Positions 7,880 through 16,135 of a stretch of 64,000 nucleotides of DNA are shown here, piece by piece; position 1 is the stretch's first letter, and each line of letters begins with the position of its first letter. Source of the DNA: Pleionea sediminis (GTDB taxonomy: Bacteria > Pseudomonadota > Gammaproteobacteria > Enterobacterales > Kangiellaceae); the NCBI RefSeq assembly GCF_007570825.1, contig NZ_SUNB01000001.1, forward strand, positions 1,426,001-1,490,000, written 5' to 3'. Below the pieces are notes generated by a model that did not search any database, was not told where the DNA came from, and was given only the letters and a program-made list of their open reading frames with translations. Made by a program: the position numbers and the translations under genes.

Positions 7880-9757
7880 ATGAAAAATAAATTCAAACTC
7901 AAAACAGCATCACTCTTCTTTGGAATTTTTGCCACAACAATTCCATTAAATTCACATGCTAAAACGGATTTATCAATCGAAAATAAAAACATTGCTGGCC
8001 AAATGAAGTTTTTAACAGAGAAAATTAGCTCTGTTAACTCTAAGTCAGAAAACCAAACGTTTAAAGGTCTACTTAAATCTATGACCTCTTATGATGTTAA
8101 TGGATCTGAAGACTTTTCAATTCGCCGACAATGGACCGATTCGTTAGGTAAAAAGCATATAACATTCGAACAAACTATTGACGGTTTAAAAGTGTATGGT
8201 TCAAACATGACAATGCATTTGAACGTAACGTCAAATACATTGAAAAACGTAAAGATTTCAAGTGATGTTTACGCCATTTCTGGTGTTTTAGCAGTAGCCG
8301 ATGATGCAAGTTTATTAACAAGTAAACGAGCGACTCGCATTAGTAGTAAACTCGCATTAGCTGCTGCTGAAAATATTGGTAAAGTTTCTAGCAAACCTGA
8401 ACTCGCTTACGTTTATCTGCCTGAATTAGAGAAAGCGAAGCTATCTTGGAAAATCGACGTAAAGTACGATACAGAGCAGGGATTTGAACACGATATTATA
8501 TTTTTTGATGCTCATAGTGCAGTGGAGTTAATTCGTCATCCTCTAGTTCATCGAGCAAAATCTTACGATACTTACACTATGGAAAATGAGGTTTACGATC
8601 ATTATTCCAAACCAGGTCGTTTGCTTTGTACGACTGGCCGCTCATGTCCTGATGCTTCGGCTCAAAATGCACATGATGGAGCATCAATTGTTTATGATTA
8701 TTATTTTCAAGTTCATGATCGTGACAGTATTGATGATAATGGTATGAAAATTATTTCAAGTGTTCATACTGGATACAATTGGAATAATGCCGTTTGGTAT
8801 ATTGATCAAATGATGTATGGCGATGGTGACGGAACAGAATTCGGTGACTTAACGGGTGATTTAGATGTTATTGGTCATGAGTTAACTCACGGAGTTACAC
8901 AAAATACCGCAGGACTAATTTATTACGGAGAGTCGGGCGCTATTAATGAAGCAATGTCAGACATAATGGGCGCATCGGTAGAAGCATTTCACAACGGCTC
9001 AACGCCGAATTGGAAAATTGGCGATGCCGTATACACACCTCGAACTCCAAATGATGCGTTACGTTATATGGATGATCCGGCAAAAGACGGTTTTTCTAGA
9101 GACTATTACCCTGATCGCTATAGAGGCACAGGAGACAAAGGTGGTGTTCACATTAACTCAGGTATTGCCAATTTAGCTTATACTTTATTGGTTGATGGCG
9201 GCACCCATCCGCGCAATAAAACTTCTGTAGTTGTACCTGGTATTGGCTTAAGTCAAGCAGAACAAATTTTTTATCGCGCTTTAACCACTTATTTTAGTCC
9301 AAGTACAGACTTTGCTGCTGCTCGCACAGGTACAGCACAAGCTGCGCTAGATTTATATGGGCAAGCCGCGAAAACGGCAGTTGAAACAGCTTGGTGTGCA
9401 GTAGGCGTAGGCTCGTGTCCATCAGAAGGAGATGAAGGAGAAAATAATAACGAGCCAATGAGTGGTTCTGAATCAAATATCACAATTTCAAGAGGTGACT
9501 GGAAAAGATACAGCGTCGATCTACCAACAGGTTATTCGACAATGATTGTACGTCTTTCAGGTGGTAGAGGTGATGCCGATCTTTATCTTAAACGGAACGG
9601 ACAACCAACAACTCGATCTTTTGACTGTCGCTCATATAATTATGGAAATGATGAAGAATGTATCATTGATAATCCTTCTAGCGGTACTTGGAGTATTGGA
9701 ATTTATGGCTACGAATACAGCTCTGGAATTACCATTACTTTCGAAGCAAGACCATAA
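7880..9757 (+). CDS. Secreted M4 metalloprotease with one PPC domain (paralogue of the upstream gene)
   Basis: 625 residues, alignable along its length with the upstream protease except that only one PPC domain is present. A signal peptide of about 27 residues (MKNKFKLKTASL start, as in its neighbour) precedes the FTP/PepSY propeptide and the M4 catalytic domain. HELTH is at residues 333-337, the zinc Glu lies in NEAMSD and the catalytic His in GGVHINSG. The C-terminal PPC domain has GGRGDADLYL. All catalytic residues are kept, so it should be an active exported endopeptidase. It most likely arose by tandem duplication followed by loss (or gain in the partner) of a PPC module. AGGAG lies 10 bases before the ATG. 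Confidence 0.95.
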   Translation: MKNKFKLKTASLFFGIFATTIPLNSHAKTDLSIENKNIAGQMKFLTEKISSVNSKSENQTFKGLLKSMTSYDVNGSEDFSIRRQWTDSLGKKHITFEQTIDGLKVYGSNMTMHLNVTSNTLKNVKISSDVYAISGVLAVADDASLLTSKRATRISSKLALAAAENIGKVSSKPELAYVYLPELEKAKLSWKIDVKYDTEQGFEHDIIFFDAHSAVELIRHPLVHRAKSYDTYTMENEVYDHYSKPGRLLCTTGRSCPDASAQNAHDGASIVYDYYFQVHDRDSIDDNGMKIISSVHTGYNWNNAVWYIDQMMYGDGDGTEFGDLTGDLDVIGHELTHGVTQNTAGLIYYGESGAINEAMSDIMGASVEAFHNGSTPNWKIGDAVYTPRTPNDALRYMDDPAKDGFSRDYYPDRYRGTGDKGGVHINSGIANLAYTLLVDGGTHPRNKTSVVVPGIGLSQAEQIFYRALTTYFSPSTDFAAARTGTAQAALDLYGQAAKTAVETAWCAVGVGSCPSEGDEGENNNEPMSGSESNITISRGDWKRYSVDLPTGYSTMIVRLSGGRGDADLYLKRNGQPTTRSFDCRSYNYGNDEECIIDNPSSGTWSIGIYGYEYSSGITITFEARP

Positions 9758-9762
9758 TCATG

Positions 9763-9792
9763 AAAAAAGGGAGTTTTAAGCTCCCTTTTTTT
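9763..9792. terminator. Bidirectional terminator between protease 2 and the MSHA operon
   Basis: A6-GGGAG-TTTTAAG-CTCCC-T7 stem-loop. It lies 5 bases after the protease stop and 25 bases after the end of mshP on the other strand. U-tracts exist on both strands, so it can end both converging transcripts. Confidence 0.88.
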
Positions 9793-9817
9793 ACATTTCA
9801 TAGTTTTATTAATCGAA

Positions 9818-10216
9818 CTATAAATCTTTCAATAAACCTTCTACCGTTCGACTTGCTTGAAGTTCTCCACTACCGCACTGTCCTTCGCTCGTTATTCGAT
9901 AAAAGGTTTCACCATCGGCAATAAAATTAGTACATGTAATAATTGCTCTACAACCTGTTAAACCATTAATAGAAAAGTTTATTGTTTGATTATTACAACT
10001 TCCTGTCCCTCCAATTGGGAAAAGTGACATAGCGGATGCTTGCGCACCACTTTCAGCGGCAAAAAATGCGCGAATCGTTAATACTTCCTGAGCCACTGCT
10101 AGGTTAGCAGTTTGTGTCATTCGAAATAATGCTGCTGCTAACAACCCTAAAACAACGATTATGAATAGAGCTGCGAGTAAACTAAATCCACTAATCTTAT
10201 TAGAATATAAATTCAT
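9818..10216 (-). CDS. mshP: MSHA minor pilin-like protein MshP
   Basis: 132 residues. A short basic leader is followed by a prepilin peptidase site SG|FSLLAALFIIVVLG and the usual hydrophobic N-terminal helix. Glu at mature position 5 is replaced by Ala, as in PilX-type minor subunits that sit at or near the pilus tip. Four Cys in the C-terminal half suggest disulphides. It is the last gene of the MSHA operon and overlaps mshO by 4 bases (ATGA). The expected next gene in vibrios, mshQ, is absent: a terminator follows at once. Confidence 0.82.
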   Translation of the reverse strand: MNLYSNKISGFSLLAALFIIVVLGLLAAALFRMTQTANLAVAQEVLTIRAFFAAESGAQASAMSLFPIGGTGSCNNQTINFSINGLTGCRAIITCTNFIADGETFYRITSEGQCGSGELQASRTVEGLLKDL

Positions 10217-11022
10217 GGAAAGTTCCTTATATGAACTTCATGATCCAGTTGAATAACCTCATTTCTACCCTGAAATAGTAAGTTCATTAACAAAATTCCT
10301 GAACGATTTAACGCTCCTGAACTATAAGTAAATACAGATACAGGGTTACCATTATTAGATGACAAAACTTTATTAATAATTAAATTCGCAGCTCCCATTG
10401 CAGAGGGAAATGGTTGTGACAAACTAAAGCCATAAGATTCATATCTATTTAAATTACTACCATCTACACAAAAGCTCACGGGTTCAGAAACGAAAAATAT
10501 TCGTCGCTGAGGAGATTCTCGTAAGAATTGAGTTGATGAAATTGTCACTTCTGTAATATTACTTCCAAGCTTTGAAAATGCACTCACTGTAGCAACATGT
10601 CCCGAAGATGTATCGTAAACTTCACTAGAATTAAGAGGGATTACCATAACAAATAGAGAAGAAGTTGAGAGACCACTTAGCTCTGTACTAGCATCAGCCT
10701 CAATAATTCTTAAACTTGTGTCAGCAGTCGATGTTGGTAATGTTTCATATTGTGTAGCTGCAAGTATGGGTACAAACTCGACACATAAGTTATTAGAACT
10801 CACCCGAACGCTATTAGGCATAGCCTCACGTATTTCTCGTGAAATACGCTCAACAGCTAAACGCGATGAAGACGCCATGCTTAGTCTTTCTTCCGATTGC
10901 AAATAATTTTCAGTGGTGTCTGTAAATATTGTAGTAACCGTCAAAGTCACGACGGAAAGCAAAACAATCACAATTACAAGTTCAATAAGCGAGAAACCAT
11001 TAGTTTTTTGTGTCGTTTCCAT
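10213..11022 (-). CDS. mshO: MSHA minor prepilin MshO
   Basis: 269 residues from the ATG at 11022; an in-frame TTG six bases upstream is the alternative. The prepilin cleavage site NG|FSLIELVIVIVLLS has Glu5. The remainder is a beta-rich pseudopilin-type domain with a RISREIREAMPNS helix-exit motif, as in PilW/GspJ-like minor pilins. It presumably joins the pilus-initiating minor pilin complex in the inner membrane. It begins 14 bases after mshD and overlaps mshP by 4. Confidence 0.85.
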   Translation of the reverse strand: METTQKTNGFSLIELVIVIVLLSVVTLTVTTIFTDTTENYLQSEERLSMASSSRLAVERISREIREAMPNSVRVSSNNLCVEFVPILAATQYETLPTSTADTSLRIIEADASTELSGLSTSSLFVMVIPLNSSEVYDTSSGHVATVSAFSKLGSNITEVTISSTQFLRESPQRRIFFVSEPVSFCVDGSNLNRYESYGFSLSQPFPSAMGAANLIINKVLSSNNGNPVSVFTYSSGALNRSGILLMNLLFQGRNEVIQLDHEVHIRNFP

Positions 11023-11036
11023 GTTCAATTTAATTA

Positions 11037-11549
11037 CTAAAAGTTGGTTCGGTAGGTTGAGAAAAAGTAGATGGCATTGTTTGGCGCATTAACAGTAACA
11101 TCAATACGCTTTGCATTTTGATTACTTAATCCTAATTCGGTACCGGCATACGAAACGGTAATCGATACACTATAAGAAGCACTGTAATTTGTTTTTTGGT
11201 TTCCTAAAGCATCCGTTGGACTTTCTGTTAACCCATTGTAATCATCAACATCATCATAATTTTCACGAGATTCGCTTTCAGGTCCAAGTGTTGTTGAACA
11301 AGCAGGTGCCACACCATCACCACATCTTATTTGAGAGCCGATTCCATTATTTTCGTCGAATCTTTTTCCACGAATTTCTTCCAAATAGGCCTGGCCCAAT
11401 TCAGCGGCTCGAGCTTGAAGCACAGGATCGGAAGTAGCAGAAGTTGAGGGGTTAAACGCAACGACTAAAACAGTGAGAGCAACAGCAAATACAACTATTG
11501 CTATTACAATTTCAATTAAGGTGAATCCTGAATTAACAAAGCCACGCAA
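11037..11549 (-). CDS. mshD: MSHA minor prepilin MshD
   Basis: About 170 residues. The reading frame is open back to a GTG at 11573, but GGAG lies about 8 bases before a TTG at 11549, which gives a short leader ending NSG|FTLIEIVIAIVVF; this start is preferred. Cleavage site and Glu5 are present, and the globular part has one Cys pair (RCGDGVAPAC). It overlaps the 3' end of mshC by 17 bases, so translation is probably coupled. Product: a minor pilin of the MSHA pilus. Confidence 0.82.
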   Translation of the reverse strand: MRGFVNSGFTLIEIVIAIVVFAVALTVLVVAFNPSTSATSDPVLQARAAELGQAYLEEIRGKRFDENNGIGSQIRCGDGVAPACSTTLGPESESRENYDDVDDYNGLTESPTDALGNQKTNYSASYSVSITVSYAGTELGLSNQNAKRIDVTVNAPNNAIYFFSTYRTNF

Positions 11550-11967
11550 AACCAGAAGTCTCCACACAAACACTTAACCCAGCACTTGGGGTTATGGAAA
11601 TTGTAGTCGACGTTGTTTCCCCTAAGGAATTATAAACCAAGTTTGAAGCAGAAAATTCAACGTCATAGCTATTTGAAAAATCGAATGGATATCCCGACAA
11701 ACTTGTTCCATCTTGTTGAATATTAAGGGAAGTAGCAGAAATAGCAACAGAGACTGTGCGTGATGTATTACTTAAAGCGAGTTGCTGAGCAAACCTGAGT
11801 CGATTAACCAACTCGGCTCCAGCAGCTCGCGACTCAAATGACTGATCGGAACCAAAGCGAGGTGCAACAACAGCAGCGAGTATACCAACAATAATAATGA
11901 CTATTACAAGCTCGAATAACGAAAAAGCCGCCTGCTTGGCAGGCGGCTTTCTTATATCCAAATGCAT
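11533..11967 (-). CDS. mshC: MSHA minor prepilin MshC
   Basis: About 144 residues from an ATG at 11967; a GTG at 11994, overlapping the mshA stop, is the other candidate. Neither has a Shine-Dalgarno sequence. The prepilin site is QAA|FSLFELVIVIIIVG, with Ala rather than the usual Gly at -1 and Glu5 kept. Codons 7-14 (KPPAKQAA) are encoded by a GC-rich perfect hairpin that is itself an intrinsic terminator (see 11921-11950). The C-terminus has two Cys (VCVETSGFAWLC). It is a minor pilin of the MSHA system. Confidence 0.8.
   Translation of the reverse strand: MHLDIRKPPAKQAAFSLFELVIVIIIVGILAAVVAPRFGSDQSFESRAAGAELVNRLRFAQQLALSNTSRTVSVAISATSLNIQQDGTSLSGYPFDFSNSYDVEFSASNLVYNSLGETTSTTISITPSAGLSVCVETSGFAWLC
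11921..11950 (-). terminator. Terminator hairpin downstream of mshA, inside the mshC coding start
   Basis: A 12-bp perfect stem AAAGCCGCCTGC/GCAGGCGGCTTT with a 3-base loop. On the minus strand it is followed by TTTTTC. It begins 34 bases after the mshA stop, where a terminator for the major pilin would be expected, yet it lies within the first codons of mshC. It probably acts as a leaky terminator that lowers minor pilin transcription relative to mshA. Confidence 0.85.
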
Positions 11968-11983
11968 AAATAACAGATGTAAA

Positions 11984-12463
11984 TTAGCATCCACTTACAG
12001 TTAGAGCTACTGTGGGTGGGATACCTGCACCCGTAGATTCTGAATAAGCAACCTGACAACTGTCATTTGTTGGATCACCGTCACCATTTCTATCGAAACC
12101 AACTACGCCATCAGTTAGCACGCCTGTTATCAAGTCGTCACTACCACCATCTAAATCAACCAAACCTTCTATTTCTTCGACGGCAGGATAGCCAAAAGCT
12201 CCGGTTAAGTCTGCAGAACCATCGCCTGTGGTATCAATGTTATCGGCGCCTGTATCAGCCGCTTCTTGGCCCTGAATTAATGCTTTGGCATAAACTAAAC
12301 TAGCAGCTGAGCGCATAGAAGCCTCTATGCCGGATAGAACAGATGCTCTTGCATCTGACTGAACACCAATAAATCGAGGTGCCGCTACAGCAGCCAAGAT
12401 ACCTATGATTGTAATTACAACAACTAACTCAATGAGCGTAAAACCTTTCGCACCCGCTTTCAT
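11984..12463 (-). CDS. mshA: MSHA major pilin MshA (type IVa prepilin)
   Basis: 159 residues. Short leader MKAGAKG, cleavage before FTLIELVVVITIIGILAAVAAPRF with Glu5 present, then a globular head. The head contains an Asp/Gly-rich loop (DGGSDD...DRNGDGD, possibly calcium binding) and a C-terminal Cys pair (SCQVAY ... SGC) forming the D-region. It is the main subunit of a surface-attachment pilus polymerised by MshE and MshG. The Shine-Dalgarno GGAGG, 5 bases from the ATG, is the best in the operon. A 159-bp gap before it probably holds a separate promoter. Only one gene of the mshA/mshB pair is present. Confidence 0.88.
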   Translation of the reverse strand: MKAGAKGFTLIELVVVITIIGILAAVAAPRFIGVQSDARASVLSGIEASMRSAASLVYAKALIQGQEAADTGADNIDTTGDGSADLTGAFGYPAVEEIEGLVDLDGGSDDLITGVLTDGVVGFDRNGDGDPTNDSCQVAYSESTGAGIPPTVALTVSGC

Positions 12464-12524
12464 GGATTCCTCCGATATACAATTAATAAAAAACGCTTAT
12501 TTTGGGCAATCCGTTCCGAAATAG

Positions 12525-12554
12525 ATTCTCAAAATTTAGCAGAATTGACTTCAA
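12525..12554 (-). promoter_or_regulatory. Possible internal promoter for mshA
   Basis: Minus-strand TTGAAG (12554-12549), 18-bp spacer, GAGAAT (12530-12525). Each box has four of six consensus matches. It lies in the only sizeable gap inside the operon, directly before the major pilin gene, where an extra promoter would make sense. Weak on sequence alone. Confidence 0.35.
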
Positions 12555-12622
12555 TAAGCAAAAATAACCTTTGTTATTTCATTATAATTTCAGGAAGTTA
12601 AGCCATTTTTCTTGATTATTCA

Positions 12623-13126
12623 TTAACTTCTAATTTTTAAACTTACCTTGCCAGACTTTGGATTGTATAAAATCGAGTGCTCCGGAAACTTAATCGACCT
12701 AAAATGACAAACACCGCTCAGACTTTTAACTCGAATCTTAGCTTGGGCTTCAGGCTCTAGCATAGGTTGCATAACGACTAATAATGCATTCCAAATTTCT
12801 CGACAATTATTGGTTGTTACCGGTAACGTAATCGAGTTTTCTGAGTGACTGGTTCCTATGGGAAAACCTTGCTTATTAAAATCCAAACCGAAATCATTAA
12901 TCTTGACTAAATCTATATAATTCAGCTTATTTGCTGATACTGCGTGAAACTTCATATGAGAGAATATCACTGCTTGTTGCAATGCACTGGTCGTAACAGT
13001 CAGAATTTGCTGATCAGCTTTCCGTGACTCTCTCTCATTTGGGCTAAGTACCGACCAGAGTAGAGAAGAAATAAAAAAGCCTATAACAAGCGACCAAGTT
13101 ATTAAGCGAGAAATCGCAAGTCTCAT
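12623..13126 (-). CDS. mshF: MSHA biogenesis protein MshF
   Basis: 167 residues with one N-terminal membrane segment (about 8-28, SRLITWSLVIGFFISSLLWS) and a periplasmic remainder with two Cys. It lacks a prepilin cleavage site. Position between mshG (3-base gap) and mshA, together with size and topology, identifies MshF, a poorly characterised assembly protein. The residue-level evidence is thin; context carries most of the weight. Confidence 0.75.
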   Translation of the reverse strand: MRLAISRLITWSLVIGFFISSLLWSVLSPNERESRKADQQILTVTTSALQQAVIFSHMKFHAVSANKLNYIDLVKINDFGLDFNKQGFPIGTSHSENSITLPVTTNNCREIWNALLVVMQPMLEPEAQAKIRVKSLSGVCHFRSIKFPEHSILYNPKSGKVSLKIRS

Positions 13127-13129
13127 CGA

Positions 13130-14359
13130 TTACCTCACAGCATTTGCTGCAAGATCCCATACTGGTAAAAATACCCCTAAAGCTAAAACAAGAATCATTG
13201 CGCCAACGATCACGATCATTATCGGTTCAATGTAGTCTCCTATTTTTTTGATATCATAATCAACTTCGCGCTCGTAAAACTCCGCTACCTCTTCTAACAT
13301 TTCATCCACTTGGCCAGTATCTTCTCCAACCTGTAACATTTGCATCACGAGTGAAGAAAACATTTTTGACTTCGCAGCAGCTTGCGTAATGGACTCACCT
13401 CGTTCAACTGCAGAGCGCATTTCAATAACATGATTACCAACATATTTATTATCAACAACAAATGAAACAACCCCTAACGCATGTGTTACCGAGACACCCG
13501 CACGAGACATCATTGCAAATGCGCGAGCGAACCTTGCCAACAGAGCTCGATAAATAATGCTACCAAAAATTGGGAAGTTGAGTTTTTTTCGGTCCCATTT
13601 TAACCGTCCGGAATCCGTATTTATCCATTGATAAAAGGCAATAACCGCTAACATTGAAACGCCAATAATTAAATACCAATAATTAACAAAGAAATCCGAT
13701 GTACCAATTAATATTTGAGTAAAGATTGGTAATTCATTAGTCGACATCGAGCGAAATAGTGCAGCTAGCTTTGGAATAACAAACCAGTTAATACCAAAAA
13801 ACGCGACTATAACGATAGTGATTACAATGACGGGATATCTCATTGCTGACTTAACACGATTTCTGTTTTCTTCCTCTAGCTCTAAGTAATGTGAAAGCCG
13901 ATTAAATGCTTCTTCTAGATTTCCTGAGTTCTCACCAACATGAATTAAGCTTACGTAAAATGAATTAAAAACTTTTGGATGTCTGGCAAAACAAGTTGCC
14001 AAATCATTACCGGCAGTTAAACCATCAAGAATGTCTTTTAATGCTTCTTTTAGAGGAATACTTTGTGCCGTTTCGATAAGCCCTGTAATCGAACGATTAA
14101 GCGGGACACCTGCCTTTGTCAAACTGTACATTTGCCTGGAAAACATTACCAAGTCACTGTTGTTCACAGTTTTGGATCGTAATAATTCTTTCAGTGTTTC
14201 TCCAACATCAAAAGAACTACCTTTCTGTTCAGAAATATCTACCGGAATCAAACCTTGAGATTGTAACCGCTCTGCAATTGCATCCGTGCTATTCGCTTCC
14301 AGCGTTCCAGTAACAGCATCACCGTTAATTCGACGAGCTTTATAGTCATAAATCGGCAT
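13130..14359 (-). CDS. mshG: MSHA inner-membrane platform protein MshG (PilC/GspF family)
   Basis: 409 residues from the ATG at 14359, which has GGGG 8 bases upstream; the longer frame to a TTG at 14371 is less likely. It starts MPIYDYKARR and has two GspF domains (about 70-195 and 275-400), each with cytoplasmic helices followed by membrane segments, three in all, ending VLALGVFLPVWDLA. Motifs such as FSRQMYSLTKAGVPL are typical. It is the cytoplasmic-membrane platform that couples the MshE ATPase to pilin polymerisation. Confidence 0.92.
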   Translation of the reverse strand: MPIYDYKARRINGDAVTGTLEANSTDAIAERLQSQGLIPVDISEQKGSSFDVGETLKELLRSKTVNNSDLVMFSRQMYSLTKAGVPLNRSITGLIETAQSIPLKEALKDILDGLTAGNDLATCFARHPKVFNSFYVSLIHVGENSGNLEEAFNRLSHYLELEEENRNRVKSAMRYPVIVITIVIVAFFGINWFVIPKLAALFRSMSTNELPIFTQILIGTSDFFVNYWYLIIGVSMLAVIAFYQWINTDSGRLKWDRKKLNFPIFGSIIYRALLARFARAFAMMSRAGVSVTHALGVVSFVVDNKYVGNHVIEMRSAVERGESITQAAAKSKMFSSLVMQMLQVGEDTGQVDEMLEEVAEFYEREVDYDIKKIGDYIEPIMIVIVGAMILVLALGVFLPVWDLAANAVR

Positions 14360-14410
14360 AACTTGCCCCAATTAGTTTTGCCTGACAAATATATGACTCG
14401 TTGAAAATCA

Positions 14411-16135
14411 TTATTCACCTCCCGGCAATAAATCAGTTTCTTCAACGGTTTCGCCTATACGATATACTTCTTCTAATGAAGTGGAACCTTTCAAAGCAAG
14501 CTTGACGACACTGTCTAACAAAGAACTGTAAAAAGGAGATGCTTTAGCGGCTTTATTAAACTCGTCAACATCGTGTCTGCGTAAAGCACTTAACATAGAA
14601 TCATCAAGAACCAGCATTTCCTGAATTGCTATTCGACCTCTATATCCAGTGTTATTACACTGCGTGCATCCATCTCCCATTTTAAAAGTAGAGTCGGCAA
14701 GCTTTACACCTTTAATAGACTCAAGCCATGCATGCTCTTGTGGATCAGCTGCTATATCTTTAGCACAGTGTAGACACACTTTTTTTACAAGTCGTTGAGC
14801 GATAACACCACGCAATGCACTGGCAACCAAGTAAGGTTCAGCACCCATGTCAGCCAAACGTAATGCAGAAGAGATAGAATCATTTGTGTGAAGAGTGGAT
14901 AGAACTAAGTGACCGGTCATAGCCGCTCTAAGGCCAATTTCAGCGGTTTCTTGATCACGCATTTCACCAACTAGTACAATATCAGGATCTTGTCTTAAAA
15001 CTGAACGCAATACTTTCGCGAAGTCGAGACCGATTTTATTATTAACCTGTACCTGATTTACCCGTGATAAATAATATTCAACAGGATCTTCGATAGTTAT
15101 TATCTTTTTTTCGGGCTGATTTAATTCACTTAACGCAGAGTATAACGTTGTCGTTTTACCAGAACCAGTTGGTCCTGTTACCAAAATCATGCCATGTTGC
15201 GATCGTAATAACTGACGGAATTGAGCTAGAACTCCGGGGTCCATTCCAATATCATCTAGTCGAATAATACCACTCGTTTGATCAAGCAAACGCATTACGA
15301 CAGATTCTCCATATTGTACAGGCATGGTCGATAAACGGACATCAACATTATGGCCTCGTACTTTAACATTGAAGCGGCCGTCTTGCGGTTTACGTTTCTC
15401 TGAAATATCGAGACCACACATCAGCTTCAACCGTAATACTAATGCCGATGCAATTCTCTTTTCTTTCATTACTTGTTCTTGCAATGAGCCATCAACTCGA
15501 AGCCGAATTCTTAAGACGTCTTTATCGGGCTCAATATGTACATCTGACGCTTGCAGCTGAACAGCTTCTTCAAAAACACTTTGAAGCAACTTGGCGACTG
15601 GAGCTTCATCAGAATCGGTCGTATCTGCAAGTGTAGGTAGCTCAAACTCTTCGGTACCTAATTCACCCTCAAGCTCTTCCGCCAAAGAACTAATTTCATT
15701 TGTTTTTCGATAAAATAGATCGATATTACGAATAATGTCGGCTTCTTTTGCAACACTGGCTTTAACAGGTTTCTTTAATATGGCTTGAATTTGATCATAA
15801 CGATTCAAATCGGTTGGATCAGCCATCGCAATTAATATCGAGTCTTCCTTTTCATCAATAACCAAAGTTCGGAAACGGCGTGCTTGAATCTCTGAAAGTA
15901 ATGGTACTGCGGCTTCGTTGACTTTAAAGTTAGGCAAATCTATGTAATCAATTTCCAATTGTTGAGCCAAAAACTTTAATAGCTGCTCTTCGCCAACATA
16001 TCCCAAATTAACAAGCATCGAACCCAAACGCTGACCCGTTGATTTCTGTTGCTTTAGAGCATCCATCAACTGTTCTTCAGTGATAACATTGCCTTCTACT
16101 AACAGATCACCAAGCCTTATCTTCTTTCTTAACAT
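14411..16135 (-). CDS. mshE: MSHA extension ATPase MshE with c-di-GMP-binding N-terminus
   Basis: 574 residues. The N-terminus has two copies of the MshEN motif: IRLGDLLVEGNVITEEQL...Q at about 5-29 and QRLGSMLVNLGYVGEEQL...Q at about 34-58. This tandem pair is the known c-di-GMP-binding element of MshE. The GspE/PilB motor follows: Walker A GPTGSGKTT (about 321-329), Asp box, Walker B, His box (TGHLVLSTLHTND) and a tetracysteine zinc site (CLHC...CTQC). It powers MSHA pilus extension. Its ATG overlaps the mshN stop codon by one base. Confidence 0.95.
   Translation of the reverse strand: MLRKKIRLGDLLVEGNVITEEQLMDALKQQKSTGQRLGSMLVNLGYVGEEQLLKFLAQQLEIDYIDLPNFKVNEAAVPLLSEIQARRFRTLVIDEKEDSILIAMADPTDLNRYDQIQAILKKPVKASVAKEADIIRNIDLFYRKTNEISSLAEELEGELGTEEFELPTLADTTDSDEAPVAKLLQSVFEEAVQLQASDVHIEPDKDVLRIRLRVDGSLQEQVMKEKRIASALVLRLKLMCGLDISEKRKPQDGRFNVKVRGHNVDVRLSTMPVQYGESVVMRLLDQTSGIIRLDDIGMDPGVLAQFRQLLRSQHGMILVTGPTGSGKTTTLYSALSELNQPEKKIITIEDPVEYYLSRVNQVQVNNKIGLDFAKVLRSVLRQDPDIVLVGEMRDQETAEIGLRAAMTGHLVLSTLHTNDSISSALRLADMGAEPYLVASALRGVIAQRLVKKVCLHCAKDIAADPQEHAWLESIKGVKLADSTFKMGDGCTQCNNTGYRGRIAIQEMLVLDDSMLSALRRHDVDEFNKAAKASPFYSSLLDSVVKLALKGSTSLEEVYRIGETVEETDLLPGGE

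Noticed and set aside
12500-12530. Sigma-54 promoter before mshA
   Set aside because: The nearest GG...GC pair has 8 bases between the dinucleotides instead of the required 10.
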